DNA from: Pseudarthrobacter chlorophenolicus
Lineage (GTDB): Bacteria; Actinomycetota; Actinomycetes; Actinomycetales; Micrococcaceae
DNA: 64,000 bases
Direction: 5' to 3'
NCBI RefSeq assembly: GCF_000962805.1
Contig: NZ_JZTW01000002.1
Coordinates: 62,001 to 126,000 of the forward strand
Shown here: positions 42,776 through 54,041 of the stretch, one piece after another
Position numbering within the stretch: the stretch's first letter is position 1
How the letters are laid out: every line of letters starts with the position of its first letter
Made by a program: the position numbers and the translations under genes
The notes under the pieces: model-generated
The model's database searches: none
The model's input: the letters and a program-made list of their open reading frames with translations, nothing else
Told to the model about the DNA's origin: nothing

Positions 42776-43081
42776 TCAGACGGGCAGCCACTTGCCGCGG
42801 CTGCGCCGCAGCACGCTCAGGGAACCCGTCAGCGCAACGCGTTCGACGGCGTCGCGCATCATTGCTGCCGATTCCACCGCCTGCCGGTTCTCGCCGCTGT
42901 ATTCGGTGGCTTCGACCAGGAACCGCAGGTTGAGCAGGGGCACTCCGCCGGCAATCTGCAGCTGGTGCGACTCAACATGGTGGCGGGTTCCCAGCGCCTC
43001 GACGGCGGCGTCCATCACGCATTCGGGGGCGTTGCCCGGCCGGAGCCCGGTGATCTTCAGGCGGGTCTGGAACGAAGGCAT
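42776..43081 (-). CDS. hypothetical protein, 101 residues
   Basis: The start is the ATG at 43081, giving MPSFQTRLKITGLRPG. A small, soluble alpha/beta protein with VMDAAVEALGTRHHVESHQLQI and VPLLNLRFLVEATEYSGENRQAVESAAMMRDAV. I do not recognise the family. It is convergent with the DedA gene, 24 bases away, and follows ppc on the same strand beyond a large palindrome. Confidence 0.7.
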   Translation of the reverse strand: MPSFQTRLKITGLRPGNAPECVMDAAVEALGTRHHVESHQLQIAGGVPLLNLRFLVEATEYSGENRQAVESAAMMRDAVERVALTGSLSVLRRSRGKWLPV

Positions 43082-43109
43082 GGCTTCAACCCTACCCAAA
43101 CCCGATGCG

Positions 43110-43158
43110 CTATCACTTTTGGTCCCTAACAGCCGCTGTTAGGGACCAAAAGTGATAG
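43110..43158. repeat. perfect palindrome with 24-base arms
   Basis: The left arm (43110-43133) starts CTATCACTTTTGGTCC and ends CTAACAGC. The right arm (43135-43158) is its exact complement, leaving a single C between. It lies 13 bases after the ppc stop. It could end ppc transcription, but no T run follows on the minus strand. Confidence 0.85.
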
Positions 43159-43171
43159 GGCAACCCGGGGG

Positions 43172-45985
43172 TTAGCCCGTGTTGCGGAGGCCGGCTGCCA
43201 CACCGTTGACGGTGATGAGCATGGCCCGCTGGAGGCGTTCGTCGATCTCGCCGTTGCTCATGCCCTCGCCGGCTTCCGCGCGGACACGGCGCAGCAGTTC
43301 CACCTGGAGGTAGCTGATGGGATCCAGGTACTGGTCGCGGACCTCGAGGGAACGCTTGAGCGTGGGCTGGGCATCCAGGAGTACGTGCTCGCCGGTCAGG
43401 TTCTGCACCTCGGTCACCGTGAGTTCGTATTCTTCACGGATGGCACGGAAAATGTGGTGCAGCTCCTTGGGGACCAGGGTGTCAACGTAGTAGCCGGCGA
43501 TGTCCAGGTCCGTCTTGGCGAGCGTCATCTCCACGTTGGAGAGTACGGAGCGGAAGAAGTGCCAGTGCCCGATCATCTCCACCAGCTGCTCCGAGTTGCC
43601 GGCTTCGCGGGCGGCCTTGAGCCCTGACCCGACGCCGAACCAGCCGGGGACGATCTGCCGGGACTGGGTCCAGCCGAATACCCACGGGATGGCGCGCAGC
43701 CCGCCAAGGCCCGCACCCGAGTCAGGGCGCTTGGACGGGCGGGAGCCGATGTTCAGCGAGCCCAACTGCTCCACCGGGGTGGACGCCATGAAGTACGCCG
43801 GCAGGTCCGGGTGGTCGATCAGGCTGCGGTAGCGCTCGAAGGCGGCGTCGGAGATGGTTTCCATGACGTGCGCGTAGCGTTCGCGCTGGTCGTCGGAGGT
43901 CCGGGGGTCGCGGTGCAGCGCTGAGCCCTGAAGCACAGCCGCCAGCGAGAGCTCAAGGTTTTCGCGGGCCAGCTCAGGCAGCGAGTACTTGTCCGAGATG
44001 ACCTCGCCCTGCTCGGTGAACTTGATTTCGCCTTCCAGGACACCGTTGGGCTGGGCCAGGATGGCATCGTACGTGGGCCCGCCGCCGCGGCCCACCGAAC
44101 CGCCGCGGCCGTGGAACAGGCGGACGCGGACGCCGTGCTTTGCGGCGATGTCACGCAGCTTGCGCTGGGTTTTGTGAATTTCCCACTGGCTGGTCATCAC
44201 GCCGGATTCCTTGTTGGAGTCCGAGTAGCCCAGCATCACTTCCTGGACGTCCCCGCGCAGCCGCACCAGTTCGCGGTAGGAGGGGTCGGAGAGGAGCTGG
44301 TCGATGATCTCGGCGGAGGCGCGGAGTTCCTCCACGGTTTCGAGCAGCGGCGCGAAGCCGAGCTTGGCGTAGGGCTTCTCGCCGAACAGGTTGACGAGGC
44401 CGGCTTCACGGGCGATCACGGCGGCGGCCAGGACGTCGTCCGCGCCGCGGGTCATGGAAATGATGTAGGTCTCGATGACGTCCGGGCCGTACATGCGCAG
44501 GGCCCGGCGGATCTCGCGGAAGACGTCGTAGGTGCCGTCAGCGGCGCCGTCGAGCTTGATCGGGTGGCCGGACAGCGGGCGGCGGGAGGCAAGCTCCGAG
44601 CCCAGGACCTCGAAGCGCTCCTTGCGGCTCAGTTCGGCGTAGTGCAGCCCGGGGCCGCCGATGCGGTCCATGAGCTGCCCGACGGCGTCGTGATGGTGGT
44701 CAGCGTGCTCACGGATGTCGAGGGTGGCCAGGTGCAGGCCGAAGGACGCGATGGCGCGGCGGACCCGGGCGAGGGCGCCGTCCGCGGCCAGCGACGCCGA
44801 GTGGTTGCGGAGCGACAGTTCCAGCAGGTCGAGGTCTGCCAGGAGTTCGTCCGTGCCGCTGTAGTCGCGGCCATGCTCGTGGTTCGAGTTTGCCACCACC
44901 CGCTTGCCGGTGTTCATCAGCTTGGCTTTGATGCAGGTCAGCTTCAGCCGGTAAGGCTCCTGGGCGTTCAGCTCCAGGACGCGCTTGTCCAGGCCGGGGA
45001 GCTTCTTCAGGTCGGCATCAATGGAATCCAGCAACACCTGGTCCGCGCCGGCCAGCGCCGTGGAATTGGAGAGGATGGAGATCAGCTCGTCAATCATGCC
45101 GATGCTGATGCGAATGGCGTTCTGGTTCTGGATCTGGAGGATCTCGCGGGTGACCGCTGCCGTCACGTTGGGGTTGCCGTCACGGTCACCGCCGATCCAG
45201 GAGCCGAACTTCACCGGGGCGTCCTGCGCGGCCAGGGTGACGCCGTGTTCACCGAGGAGTTCGGACAGATCAGACAGCATTTCCGGCATGGCGTCGGTAA
45301 GGATGCCGCCCAGGTAGTAGATGGCGTTCCGGGCCTCGTCCACCGGGGTGGGCCGGACCTGGCGGAGTTCGTCCGTCTGCCACATCTGGTCGATGACTTC
45401 GGCCAGCTGACGGTCCTGGCGGCGGCGGGCAGTGGTGCCCTCGGTGGTGGGCTGGGCCAGGACATCGGAGAGCTTGCGGATCTTGTCCAGCACCGATCGG
45501 CGGGAGGCCTCGGTGGGGTGGGCCGTGAAGATGGGGCGGACGTCCAGTCCGTTGACCACTTCCTGCAGCACCCCGGGCCCGGCCTGGCCGGCGATCTCGG
45601 CTACCGTCTTGGCGAGCCAGCCGTCCTTCTCGGCGCGGGTCCGCAGGCCACGGACGCGGTGGACCTGTTCGGCCGCGTTTGCCAGGTGGAAATAGAACGC
45701 GAAGGCGCGCACCAGGTCCGTTGCCTGCTCAATCGGCAGGGAGCCCAGGAGCTCGCGGACCTGGGCGACGACGTCGTGCGCGCTCCAGGGTCCGGTGGCA
45801 TCCGCGCCGCCGCGGGCAGCCTCTTTGGATTCCTTGGTGAGGAGGCGGACCTGCTCAACGAGGTCGAGGAGCTCGGGCCCGTGCTGGCGGACCAGGGATT
45901 CGCCCAGCAGGGTGGAGACCCGGCGGACGTCTGCCCTGAGTTCGGAGGCAAGATCGGATTCGGGGTGTGCTGCAGTGTGAGCCAT
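43172..45985 (-). CDS. ppc: phosphoenolpyruvate carboxylase
   Basis: 937 residues, full length. Catalytic motifs are [14 protein letters not shown] (His156), [26 protein letters not shown] and [15 protein letters not shown], and the C terminus ends in RNTG as the family requires. It makes oxaloacetate from PEP and bicarbonate to refill the TCA cycle. It is a single gene with its own upstream gap. Confidence 0.97.
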   Translation of the reverse strand: MAHTAAHPESDLASELRADVRRVSTLLGESLVRQHGPELLDLVEQVRLLTKESKEAARGGADATGPWSAHDVVAQVRELLGSLPIEQATDLVRAFAFYFHLANAAEQVHRVRGLRTRAEKDGWLAKTVAEIAGQAGPGVLQEVVNGLDVRPIFTAHPTEASRRSVLDKIRKLSDVLAQPTTEGTTARRRQDRQLAEVIDQMWQTDELRQVRPTPVDEARNAIYYLGGILTDAMPEMLSDLSELLGEHGVTLAAQDAPVKFGSWIGGDRDGNPNVTAAVTREILQIQNQNAIRISIGMIDELISILSNSTALAGADQVLLDSIDADLKKLPGLDKRVLELNAQEPYRLKLTCIKAKLMNTGKRVVANSNHEHGRDYSGTDELLADLDLLELSLRNHSASLAADGALARVRRAIASFGLHLATLDIREHADHHHDAVGQLMDRIGGPGLHYAELSRKERFEVLGSELASRRPLSGHPIKLDGAADGTYDVFREIRRALRMYGPDVIETYIISMTRGADDVLAAAVIAREAGLVNLFGEKPYAKLGFAPLLETVEELRASAEIIDQLLSDPSYRELVRLRGDVQEVMLGYSDSNKESGVMTSQWEIHKTQRKLRDIAAKHGVRVRLFHGRGGSVGRGGGPTYDAILAQPNGVLEGEIKFTEQGEVISDKYSLPELARENLELSLAAVLQGSALHRDPRTSDDQRERYAHVMETISDAAFERYRSLIDHPDLPAYFMASTPVEQLGSLNIGSRPSKRPDSGAGLGGLRAIPWVFGWTQSRQIVPGWFGVGSGLKAAREAGNSEQLVEMIGHWHFFRSVLSNVEMTLAKTDLDIAGYYVDTLVPKELHHIFRAIREEYELTVTEVQNLTGEHVLLDAQPTLKRSLEVRDQYLDPISYLQVELLRRVRAEAGEGMSNGEIDERLQRAMLITVNGVAAGLRNTG

Positions 45986-46108
45986 GGAAGCAATCTTTCG
46001 AGGGTTTCGGACTTGGCTCGTACACTGCGCTGGATACTGTGAGCCACGTTACTAGCAGAAGATGCTACCCCTTTGGCTCTGCGAAGGCCGAATGTGTCTC
46101 AGACTGTG

Positions 46109-46795
46109 TCAGCCGCCCCGCACCACCTTGAAGTTGAAATCTGGGGTGCCGAGGACCCCGAAGAGGCGCAGCCACAGGGGAAGCACCATCTCCGCACCGC
46201 GGGCGGAAGCTATATCCCCGAGGTCGATGATGTCCCGGTGGCCCAGTTCCTGCAGCAGCCCTGTGACCCGTGCCTTGGCCTCGCTGTCGTCGCCTGAGAC
46301 GAACACCGAATGGTCGCCGCCCGCCAGCCGTCCAGGGTCAACCATCAGCCCTGCGTTCATGGTGTTGAGGGCCTTGACCACCTTCGCATCCGGAAAGGAC
46401 CGCTGGATCCGCTCCCCCAGGCTTTCGGTGTTGACCGGGTTCAGGACCGGCGGCATTCCCTGGGAGAAGTCGAGCGGGTTGGACACGTCCAGCAGGACTT
46501 TCCCGGCCAGGTTGGCGGCCCCGGCGGCAGCAAGCGCCTCCAGCGACGCCGCGCCGTTGGTGGCATTGACCACCAGGTCGCTTACTTCCGCTGCTGCGGC
46601 AAACGTCTCCAGCCGGACGCCTTCATGCGCCGCCTGCCACTCTTTAAACGGCTGCCCGCCCATGGGGCCAGCCTCCGTGCGACGGGCAGTGTCCGCAGGA
46701 TCCCTGGTTCCCACCACCACCTCGTGCCCCAGGGAGCTGAACGCCGCGGCGAGCGTCCGGCCCACAGTACCGGTTCCAAAGACTGCGATCTTCAT
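46109..46795 (-). CDS. NADPH-dependent F420 reductase-like protein
   Basis: 228 residues from the ATG at 46795. MKIAVFGTGTVGRTLAAAFSSLGHEVVVGTRDP is a Rossmann start with the TRD motif for NADP. KVLLDVSNPLDFSQGMPP, VVKALNTMNAGLM and EMVLPLWLRLFG follow. The fold is that of F420H2:NADP oxidoreductase. No F420 synthesis genes are in view, and many relatives act on other substrates. Confidence 0.83.
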   Translation of the reverse strand: MKIAVFGTGTVGRTLAAAFSSLGHEVVVGTRDPADTARRTEAGPMGGQPFKEWQAAHEGVRLETFAAAAEVSDLVVNATNGAASLEALAAAGAANLAGKVLLDVSNPLDFSQGMPPVLNPVNTESLGERIQRSFPDAKVVKALNTMNAGLMVDPGRLAGGDHSVFVSGDDSEAKARVTGLLQELGHRDIIDLGDIASARGAEMVLPLWLRLFGVLGTPDFNFKVVRGG

Positions 46796-46952
46796 GGTGT
46801 CTCCATCGGCGGTTATGCCTTCCTGATGCTTCAGAAGCGTACTCCTGCACGCCGCCCGGGCAAGGGGCTGCGGACTGCCAGCGCGGCGAGCGCCCACGGA
46901 ATGAAGCGGGGCCGGCGCCGGTTGAAGCGGACAGGCACGATAGGAAGGAACC

Positions 46953-47834
46953 ATGAGCACCACCACCACACCCGCAGGGGCCGCCGCGCCAACCGCGAAG
47001 CTCGAGCGCTGGCAGCGCTTCCGCGCGAACCGGGACAAGGCCCTGGCCGCCGTCCACGGCTGGCTCACGCTGACATCCTTCCAATGGCTGGAGGGCTCCC
47101 CTGCCGCGGTGGAACTCGTCCCCGGTTTGTGGTCCACGCAGGGGTACGGGTCCGCGGAAGGAACCGGTCCGGGGGAACGCACGACGGCGGTACTCACCGC
47201 AGTGCCGTCCGACGGGCTGACGCTCGTGGAGACCGGCGAAACGGTGGACGGCAGCATCACCGCGGTCCTCGCCGACGAGGAATCGCTGATGTGGGTGCAG
47301 TTCGGCGGCCCAGCCGGCGACCGGACGGTGGTGGAACTGGCCATGCGCGGCGGGCGGTACGCGATCCGCACCCGGGACGCTGAGTCACCGGTGTTCACAG
47401 GATTCGACGGCGTGCCCACCTACCCCTACAACCCGGAGTGGGAAGTGACGGCCCGGTTCGAGCCGTACCCCGCACCCGTCGACGTCCCCATCAGCACCGC
47501 CAATCCCCTGGTGGATGGCGTCCACAGGACCGTGGGCGAGGTGGTATTCCGGCTCCCCGGCAGTCCCCACGAGTTCCGGCTGCAGGCCGAGGAGGAGAAG
47601 CTCGGCGCCCTGACGGTCACGTTCCATGACGAGACAAACGGGGATACGACTGATGACTGGCGGAAGGTCTCACTCCCGCGCCCCCGCCCGGACGGCTCTG
47701 TGGTGCTCGACTTCAACCGGGCCATCAACTATCCCAGCGCCTTCACGCCCTACGGCACCTGCCCCATGCCGGTCCGGAACAACAGCCTGGACATCAGGGT
47801 TGAGGCGGGCGAGAAGCAACCGTACCCGGCCTAG
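46953..47834 (+). CDS. DUF1684 domain protein
   Basis: 293 residues from an ATG after AGGAAGGAACC. The family blocks are FRANRDKALAAVHGWLTLTSFQWLEG, VPTYPYNPEWEVTARFEP and VLDFNRAINYPSAFTPYGTCPMPVRNNSLDIRVEAGEK. No signal peptide. The function is unknown. It is divergent from the F420-reductase-like gene. Confidence 0.88.
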   Translation: MSTTTTPAGAAAPTAKLERWQRFRANRDKALAAVHGWLTLTSFQWLEGSPAAVELVPGLWSTQGYGSAEGTGPGERTTAVLTAVPSDGLTLVETGETVDGSITAVLADEESLMWVQFGGPAGDRTVVELAMRGGRYAIRTRDAESPVFTGFDGVPTYPYNPEWEVTARFEPYPAPVDVPISTANPLVDGVHRTVGEVVFRLPGSPHEFRLQAEEEKLGALTVTFHDETNGDTTDDWRKVSLPRPRPDGSVVLDFNRAINYPSAFTPYGTCPMPVRNNSLDIRVEAGEKQPYPA

Positions 47835-47856
47835 GCAGAGCCCGGGAACCGGGGCC

Positions 47857-49053
47857 TCAAGCTATCGCCGAGATCCCGGTGATGGCCCTCCCCACAATGA
47901 GGGTGTTGATCTCGTAGGACCCTTCATAGGTGTAGATGGCCTCGGCGTCGGCGAAGATCTTGGCCATCCGGTAATCGGTGACGATTCCGTTGCCGCCGAG
48001 GATGGAGCGGCCCAGCGCCACGCTTTCCCGCATCCTGGCGCTGGCGTAGGACTTGGCCAGCGCCACCTGGGCCATGTCCGCCGAGCCTTCCTCCTGCAGC
48101 CTGGCCAGCTGGACCAGCATCCCCATGCTGGCCACGGCGTTGCCCAGCATGGTCACCAGCTGTTGTTGGATCAGTTGGAAGTGGGCCAGCGGCCGGCCAA
48201 ACTGCCGGCGCTCCACGGCGTACTGCCGGGCAACGTCGAATGCCGCCAGCTGCTGCCCCACGGCCTGCCAGGCCACCATGATCCGTGAACTGCGCAGGAG
48301 CTCTTTGGTGTCGTCGAAGCTGCTGACCGGCGTGAACCGGTCGGCCTCGGCCACCCTGACGTCCTTGAAGACGATGTCCGCGTTCTGGACCGTGCGCAGG
48401 GCAATCTTGTTCTCAATCCGGCTGCGGGTGATGCCGGGCAGTGTGGCGTCCACGATGAACCCCCGCACCGACCCTGCCGTTTCGTCGCGCGCCCACACGA
48501 GCATGTAGTCGCAGAACGTCCCGTTGCCGATCCACCGCTTGGCTCCGTTGAGCACCCAGGCGTCGCCGCCGTCGTCGTCCTCCCCGGTTGCGGAGGAGAT
48601 CCGCCGTGCCGTGGTTTCCATGCCGCCGGCCACGTCGGAGCCGTGAAGCGGCTCTGTGAGGGCGAACGCTCCCGTGATGCGGAGGTCCGAGGCGTCAGCG
48701 AGGAGCCGTTCCTTCTGGGCCGCCGATCCGAAAGCGTGCAGGGACTGGACGAACAGGTCGTGGTGGACCAGGAAGAATGTGGCGATCGAGGTGTCCACAC
48801 GGGTCATTTCGGCAATGACCAGCCCGGCGAAAAGGTGGCTGTAGCCGCGCTGGGAGGGGGTGCTCAGCTCCAGGGCGGCGAGCTTGGGCAGGATGTGGGC
48901 CGGGAACTCAGCATTGTTCCACCAGTCCCCGGCGTGCGGGGCGATCTCGGCGGCAAGGAAGTCCCGGAGCTCGGCGAGCTTGTTCCGTTCCGCCTGGCTG
49001 AGCAAGGATTCGACGGCGAAGAAGTCTGCATCCGGCAGCCCGGCGGCACTCAT
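47857..49053 (-). CDS. acyl-CoA dehydrogenase
   Basis: 398 residues. FAD and substrate motifs are [24 protein letters not shown] and [15 protein letters not shown]. The C-terminal [20 protein letters not shown] carries the catalytic Glu in the glutaryl-CoA dehydrogenase style position. It oxidises an acyl-CoA at the alpha-beta bond. Its start overlaps the SDR stop by four bases, making a beta-oxidation-type pair. Confidence 0.9.
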   Translation of the reverse strand: MSAAGLPDADFFAVESLLSQAERNKLAELRDFLAAEIAPHAGDWWNNAEFPAHILPKLAALELSTPSQRGYSHLFAGLVIAEMTRVDTSIATFFLVHHDLFVQSLHAFGSAAQKERLLADASDLRITGAFALTEPLHGSDVAGGMETTARRISSATGEDDDGGDAWVLNGAKRWIGNGTFCDYMLVWARDETAGSVRGFIVDATLPGITRSRIENKIALRTVQNADIVFKDVRVAEADRFTPVSSFDDTKELLRSSRIMVAWQAVGQQLAAFDVARQYAVERRQFGRPLAHFQLIQQQLVTMLGNAVASMGMLVQLARLQEEGSADMAQVALAKSYASARMRESVALGRSILGGNGIVTDYRMAKIFADAEAIYTYEGSYEINTLIVGRAITGISAIA

Positions 49054-49853
49054 TTGGGCCCCATCCGGATGGCACCGTCAAGGCGGATGGTCTCGCCGTT
49101 CAGCATGGCGTTGTCCACGATGTGCAGCACCAGCTTGGCGTATTCGCCGGGCCTGCCCAGCCGCGAAGGGTGCGGCACCTGCGCTCCCAGTGAGTCCTGC
49201 GCTTCCTGCGGCAGGCCCGCCATCATGGGCGTTTCGAAGATCCCGGGAGCGATGGTGACCACCCGGACCAGCGAGCGCGCCAGTTCGCGGGCGATCGGGA
49301 GGGTCATGGCGGCTACGGCCCCCTTGGACGCGGCGTAGGCCGGCTGCCCGATCTGCCCTTCGAAGGCAGCCACGGAGGCGGTGTTGATGATGACTCCCCG
49401 TTCGGGACCGCCCAGGTCCGTGCCGGCCGGTTCCGTGGCCACCATCGCTTCAGCGGCCAGCCTGATGACGTTGAACGTTCCGATCAGGTTGACCTGGATG
49501 ACCCGGGTGAAGGCATCCAGCGGCAGTACGCCGTCTCGGCCCAATACCTTTCCAGGGGTGGCGATCCCCGCGCAGTTCACCACGATCCGCAGCGGCCCCA
49601 GCCCTGCGGCGGCTTCGACGGCGGCGCGCACCTCAGCCTCGCTGGTCACGTCCGCAGGGGCGAAGACGGCGGACTGGCCGGATGTTCCCGTTTCCACGGA
49701 CGCGTTCAGTTCCTGTGCGAGCTCCGCGCCGGCCGAGGACGGAAGGTCCACCAGCACCACCGACGCTCCGGCCTGGAACAGCGCCCGGGCCGTGGCAGCC
49801 CCCAGGCCGGAGGCGCCCCCGGTGACCAGTGCTGCACTGCCTCTGACATCCAT
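49050..49853 (-). CDS. SDR dehydrogenase, 3-hydroxyacyl-CoA dehydrogenase type II-like
   Basis: 267 residues. [21 protein letters not shown] binds the cofactor. [43 protein letters not shown] (Ser and YxxxK) and the ending [16 protein letters not shown] are those of the HSD10 group. It would oxidise 3-hydroxyacyl-CoA, fitting its coupled acyl-CoA dehydrogenase neighbour. Which acyl chain is unknown. Confidence 0.88.
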   Translation of the reverse strand: MDVRGSAALVTGGASGLGAATARALFQAGASVVLVDLPSSAGAELAQELNASVETGTSGQSAVFAPADVTSEAEVRAAVEAAAGLGPLRIVVNCAGIATPGKVLGRDGVLPLDAFTRVIQVNLIGTFNVIRLAAEAMVATEPAGTDLGGPERGVIINTASVAAFEGQIGQPAYAASKGAVAAMTLPIARELARSLVRVVTIAPGIFETPMMAGLPQEAQDSLGAQVPHPSRLGRPGEYAKLVLHIVDNAMLNGETIRLDGAIRMGPK

Positions 49854-49901
49854 GCATCCTCCTTGATGTGGCCCCCAACGGCGCAGGCGGACCGCGACGT
49901 A

Positions 49902-49923
49902 TCAGTTAGTCAATGTTAACTGA
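49902..49923. promoter_or_regulatory. inverted repeat upstream of the SDR/acyl-CoA dehydrogenase operon
   Basis: TCAGTTA and TAACTGA are exact complements with an 8-base spacer, 49 bases upstream of the SDR start. It is a likely operator for an unlinked TetR- or FadR-type regulator. Confidence 0.5.
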
Positions 49924-49997
49924 AATGCCGCCGGACTGCACGCATTGGACGTCCAGGGCAGGCAGCGCGGGGGTGGCGGCATGGCTAGGCTGGGCCC

Positions 49998-51215
49998 ATG
50001 ACGTCCAGTGATGCTTCCACACCCGACTGGCAGCAGCGGGCCAGCCATGCAGCGCAGTCCGTCACCGCACTGTTCGGCCGCAGGCTGCTGTTCCTGCCGA
50101 ACACGCATCTGGCAGCGGTGACCTGGCAGGGCGGCCGGCAGGCGCGTGGATGGCGGGGCAAGCTGCGCACCCTCGCCGAAGCTACGGCGCTGCTCAACCC
50201 CTGGCACTACTGGTGGCAGGCACACTACGTCGACTGCCTGGTGGACACCGGCCGGCGGGAGCTGGGAAGCGGGGCCACCCCGGCGGCCCGGTTCAACGGC
50301 CCCACCAATCCAAGCGCCGGCCACCTGGCATCCCGCCTGGTGACGGGCATCCGGCTGCGCAACGCCTTCACGGTGGTCAACAACTACTACGACGACATGG
50401 CGTGGCTGGCGCTGGCCACCCACCGCCTGGACCGGCTCGCCGAAGAGACCCGGCGGCCGGGGCGCGGCCGCAACGCGCGGGTGCGCCGTTCGCTGACCCT
50501 GCAATTCGATGCCGCTGGAACCGATGACCTGGGCGGCGGTGTGTTCTGGAGCAAGAAGCGGGACTTCAAGAACACGCCGGCCAACGGCCCAGTGGCGCTG
50601 TACTACGCCCGCACGGGCGAAACAGCCAAGGCCCAGGCGCTGATCGACTGGCTGGATGCCACGCTGTTCGACGCCGATCAGCACCTGTACCTCGACGGGG
50701 CGCGCGCCGGCACGGCAGGGGAAGTACTGGTGGAGCGCACCGTGTACACCTACAACCAGGGGCCCGCACTGGGCGCGCTGCTCGAACTGGGCGGAGAGGC
50801 GAACCTTGCACAGGCAGCCGCCGTAGTGGACGGCGTGGACCGGCTGCTGACAGTCGCAGCCTCCACACCCGGGCAGGGCAGCGTGCTCCGCTGCGAAGGA
50901 ACGGGCGACGGCGGCCTCTTCACCGGCATCCTGTGCCGGTACCTGGCGCTGGCCGCAAGGGACCCCCGGCTCCCCGACGCGACCCGCCGCACCGCATCCC
51001 GGCTGGTCACTGATACGGCACAGGCCTTCTGGAACGGCCGACGCACCATTGAGCCCGGCGAATCAGCCGGGGCGGCACCAGATGCCAGCATCTTTTCCCT
51101 GCACGCCAACGCGCCCGCCGCACGCACCTACCCGGCGGGTGCCGCCGTCGAACTTTCCACCCAGCTGCAGGCCTGGATGGCAATCGAAGCGGCCACAACC
51201 CTGGCCACGGAATAG
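49998..51215 (+). CDS. glycoside hydrolase family 76 protein
   Basis: 405 residues. The alpha/alpha barrel signature is TVVNNYYDDMAWLALA, with the adjacent catalytic Asp132-Asp133. LTLQFDAAGTDDLGGGVFWSKKRDFKNTPANGPVAL and VYTYNQGPALGALLEL also fit GH76. GH76 enzymes act on alpha-1,6-mannan, but most are secreted. This one has no signal peptide, so an internal mannan-like polymer or a different glycan may be the target. Confidence 0.9.
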   Translation: MTSSDASTPDWQQRASHAAQSVTALFGRRLLFLPNTHLAAVTWQGGRQARGWRGKLRTLAEATALLNPWHYWWQAHYVDCLVDTGRRELGSGATPAARFNGPTNPSAGHLASRLVTGIRLRNAFTVVNNYYDDMAWLALATHRLDRLAEETRRPGRGRNARVRRSLTLQFDAAGTDDLGGGVFWSKKRDFKNTPANGPVALYYARTGETAKAQALIDWLDATLFDADQHLYLDGARAGTAGEVLVERTVYTYNQGPALGALLELGGEANLAQAAAVVDGVDRLLTVAASTPGQGSVLRCEGTGDGGLFTGILCRYLALAARDPRLPDATRRTASRLVTDTAQAFWNGRRTIEPGESAGAAPDASIFSLHANAPAARTYPAGAAVELSTQLQAWMAIEAATTLATE

Positions 51216-51284
51216 AATTAAGTCACGCCACACTTCCGTAATTATTGTGATGCTGGTCACCTTAAGCGCTTTCCCTGTAGTTGC

Positions 51285-51303
51285 TTAGGGTTGCCTACCC
51301 TAC
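51285..51303. promoter_or_regulatory. IdeR/DtxR-type iron box
   Basis: TTAGGGTTGCCTACCCTAC matches the 19-base consensus TTAGGTTAGCCTAACCTAA at 15 positions. It lies 83 bases before the iron-binding-protein start. Confidence 0.75.
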
Positions 51304-51385
51304 AGTTTTGCGAGGGCCCTTCCCCAAGGCCCGCACGGACCGGCAGTAACGGTCCCCCTGACATTTCCCAGAAAGCAGCTCCTCA

Positions 51386-52444
51386 ATGAAGATCCGCAAC
51401 CGCGCTCTGGCCGGCATCTCCCTTGCCGCGTCCGCTGTCCTCGGCCTGACCGCCTGTGGCGGCAGCACCACCCCCGCAGCAACGTCCTCTGCATCCGGCA
51501 GCGCCGCCGGGGCATCAGGCGAAATCACCGTGTACAACGCCCAGCACGAAAGCCTCACCAAGGAATGGGTGGACGCCTTCACGGCGGAGACCGGCATCAA
51601 GGTGACCATGCGCCAGGGTTCGGACACCGAACTGTCCAACCAGATCATCCAGGAAGGTCAGGCTTCCCCGGCCGACGTCTTCCTCACGGAAAACTCCCCC
51701 GCCATGACGCAGGTGGAAAACGCCGACCTGTTCGCCGATGTGGATAAGGCCACGCTGGAGCAGGTCCCCACCGAGTTCCAGCCCTCCACGGGCAAGTGGA
51801 CCGGCATCGCTGCCCGCTCCACCGTCCTGGTCTACGACAAGGCCAAGATCTCCGAGGACCAGCTCCCCAAGTCGATGCTCGACCTCGCCAAGCCGGAGTG
51901 GAAGGGCAAGTGGGCCGCTTCCCCCACCGGCGCGGACTTCCAGGCCATCGTCTCGGCGCTGCTGGAGCTCAAGGGCGAAGACGCCACCGAAGAATGGCTG
52001 CAGGGCATGAAGGAGAACTTCAAGGCCTACAAGGGCAACAGCACCGCCATGAAGGCCGTCAACGCCGGTGAAGTGGATGCCGCCCTGATCTACCACTACT
52101 ACTACTACGGCGACCAGGCGAAGACCGGCGAGAACTCCAAGAACGTCACGCCGTACTACTTCAAGAACCAGGACCCGGGCGCGTTCCTGTCCGTCTCCGG
52201 CGGCGGCGTGCTGAAGTCCTCCAAGAACGCCGCGGCCGCGCAGGAATTCCTGAAGTTCGTCACCGGAAAGAAGGGCCAGGAGGTCCTGAAGAACGGCACG
52301 TCCTTCGAGTACGCCATCGCTTCCGACGTTCCGGCCAACGACAAGCTGGTCCCCATCAAGGACCTGCAGGCCCCCGCCGTGGACGCCGCCAAGCTCAACT
52401 CCGAGAAGGTCACCGACCTGATGACCAAGGCAGGACTCCTCTAA
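51386..52444 (+). CDS. iron(III) ABC transporter substrate-binding lipoprotein
   Basis: 352 residues. The lipoprotein signal ends LTAC (21-24). The FbpA-like body has [37 protein letters not shown] and the tyrosine cluster [11 protein letters not shown] that binds ferric iron in the family. It heads a three-gene operon behind an iron box, so expression is probably raised when iron is low. Confidence 0.93.
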   Translation: MKIRNRALAGISLAASAVLGLTACGGSTTPAATSSASGSAAGASGEITVYNAQHESLTKEWVDAFTAETGIKVTMRQGSDTELSNQIIQEGQASPADVFLTENSPAMTQVENADLFADVDKATLEQVPTEFQPSTGKWTGIAARSTVLVYDKAKISEDQLPKSMLDLAKPEWKGKWAASPTGADFQAIVSALLELKGEDATEEWLQGMKENFKAYKGNSTAMKAVNAGEVDAALIYHYYYYGDQAKTGENSKNVTPYYFKNQDPGAFLSVSGGGVLKSSKNAAAAQEFLKFVTGKKGQEVLKNGTSFEYAIASDVPANDKLVPIKDLQAPAVDAAKLNSEKVTDLMTKAGLL

Positions 52445-52448
52445 TTCC

Positions 52449-54041
52449 GTGACCACCGATCTATCGGCTCCCCCTTCGGGCGAGAGCACGACGACGGCGG
52501 GCCGGGGCAAGCGCCCCCGCCCGCCTTTCGGCGTTTCAGCAGTGTCCATCGTGGCGGTGCTGATCGCCCTGTTCTCCCTCGTTCCCCTGGGGTACGTGGC
52601 CTACATGACGGTGGCAACCGGCTGGGACACCGCCGTCGCACTGATCTTCCGGCCGCGCGTGATGGAGCTGCTGCTGAACACGCTGCTGCTGACCATCATC
52701 ACGGTGCCCCTCTGCTTGCTGCTGGGTGTGGCGGGCGCCTGGCTGGTGGAGCGCACCAGCCTCCGCGGCCACCGGATCTGGGCGGTCCTCCTGGCCGCCC
52801 CGCTGGCCATCCCGGCATTCGTCAACAGCTACGCCTGGGTCTCGGCGGTGCCCTCGATGGGCGGGCTGTGGTCCGGCGTCCTGATCGCCACGCTCTCCTA
52901 CTTCCCCCTGGTCTACATTCCGGCAGCGGCGTCCCTGAGCCGGCTGGACCCCGCCATCGAACAGTCCGCCGCCGCCCTGGGCCTGGGCAACTGGGCCACG
53001 TTCTTCCGGGTGGTGCTCCCCCAGCTGCGCATCGCGATGACCGGCGGCGCGCTGCTGGTTTCGCTGCACCTGCTGGCCGAATACGGCGCCTTTGCGATGA
53101 TCCGGTTCGACACGTTCACCACCGCGATCATGGTGCAGTACCAGTCCACCTTCAACGGAGCCGCCGGGAACATGCTGGCCAGCGTCCTGGTCTTCTTCTG
53201 CCTGCTCCTGCTCGTGGCCGAGGTCCGGAGCCGCGGCACCGCCCGGTACGCCCGGATCGGGCCCGGTGCCCAGGGCAGGGCTTTGCGGCTTCCCCTGCAC
53301 GTCTACCAGCTGCCGTCCCAGCTCTTCCTCATAGCCCTGACGGCACTGGCTTTGGGACTTCCGCTGTTCTTCGTCCTGCGCTGGACCGCGCTGGGCGGGG
53401 CCCCGGCGTGGGCCGCCGACGAGTTCCTCCCCGCCCTCCTGGCTACCCTGGGCTACGGCCTTGCCGGTGCGGCGGCCACCACCGTGGTGGCCTTCCCCAT
53501 GGCCTACCTGGCGGTCCGGCATCCCGGCTGGTTCAGCAAGTCCCTCGAGCTCTCCAACTACATCACCAGCTCGCTGCCGGGCATCGTGGTTGGCCTGGCC
53601 TTCGTCACGGTCAGCATCCGCTTGGTGCCGGGCGTGTACCAGACTGCCGGCGTGCTGGTGGCCGCCTACGTGTTGCTATTCCTGCCGCGTGCCCTGGTCA
53701 GCCTCCGCGCCGGCCTGGCGCAGGCGCCCAAGGAACTGGATGAGGCTGCGCAGTCCCTGGGCAAGCCGCCGCTGGCGTCGTTCATCCGGGTGACGCTCCG
53801 GCTCACCGCGCCGGCGGCCGCCGGCGGCGCGGCGCTGGTGTTCCTGGCCATCGCCAATGAGCTGACGGCCACGCTGCTCCTGTCGCCCAACGGCACCCGC
53901 ACCCTGGCCACCGAATTCTGGAGCAAGAGCAGCGAGATCGACTACGCCGGCGCCGCCCCCTACGCGCTGCTGATGATCCTGCTCTCCGCTCCGATGACCT
54001 ACCTCCTTTTCCAACAGTCCAAGAAAGTAGCCGGACAGTGA
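52449..54041 (+). CDS. iron(III) ABC transporter permease (FbpB-like, double permease)
   Basis: 530 residues from a GTG at 52449, four bases after the binding-protein stop. Two permease halves of about six helices each carry EAA loops, [24 protein letters not shown] and [20 protein letters not shown]. It forms the whole membrane channel alone. Its stop overlaps the ATPase start as GTGA. Confidence 0.93.
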   Translation: MTTDLSAPPSGESTTTAGRGKRPRPPFGVSAVSIVAVLIALFSLVPLGYVAYMTVATGWDTAVALIFRPRVMELLLNTLLLTIITVPLCLLLGVAGAWLVERTSLRGHRIWAVLLAAPLAIPAFVNSYAWVSAVPSMGGLWSGVLIATLSYFPLVYIPAAASLSRLDPAIEQSAAALGLGNWATFFRVVLPQLRIAMTGGALLVSLHLLAEYGAFAMIRFDTFTTAIMVQYQSTFNGAAGNMLASVLVFFCLLLLVAEVRSRGTARYARIGPGAQGRALRLPLHVYQLPSQLFLIALTALALGLPLFFVLRWTALGGAPAWAADEFLPALLATLGYGLAGAAATTVVAFPMAYLAVRHPGWFSKSLELSNYITSSLPGIVVGLAFVTVSIRLVPGVYQTAGVLVAAYVLLFLPRALVSLRAGLAQAPKELDEAAQSLGKPPLASFIRVTLRLTAPAAAGGAALVFLAIANELTATLLLSPNGTRTLATEFWSKSSEIDYAGAAPYALLMILLSAPMTYLLFQQSKKVAGQ

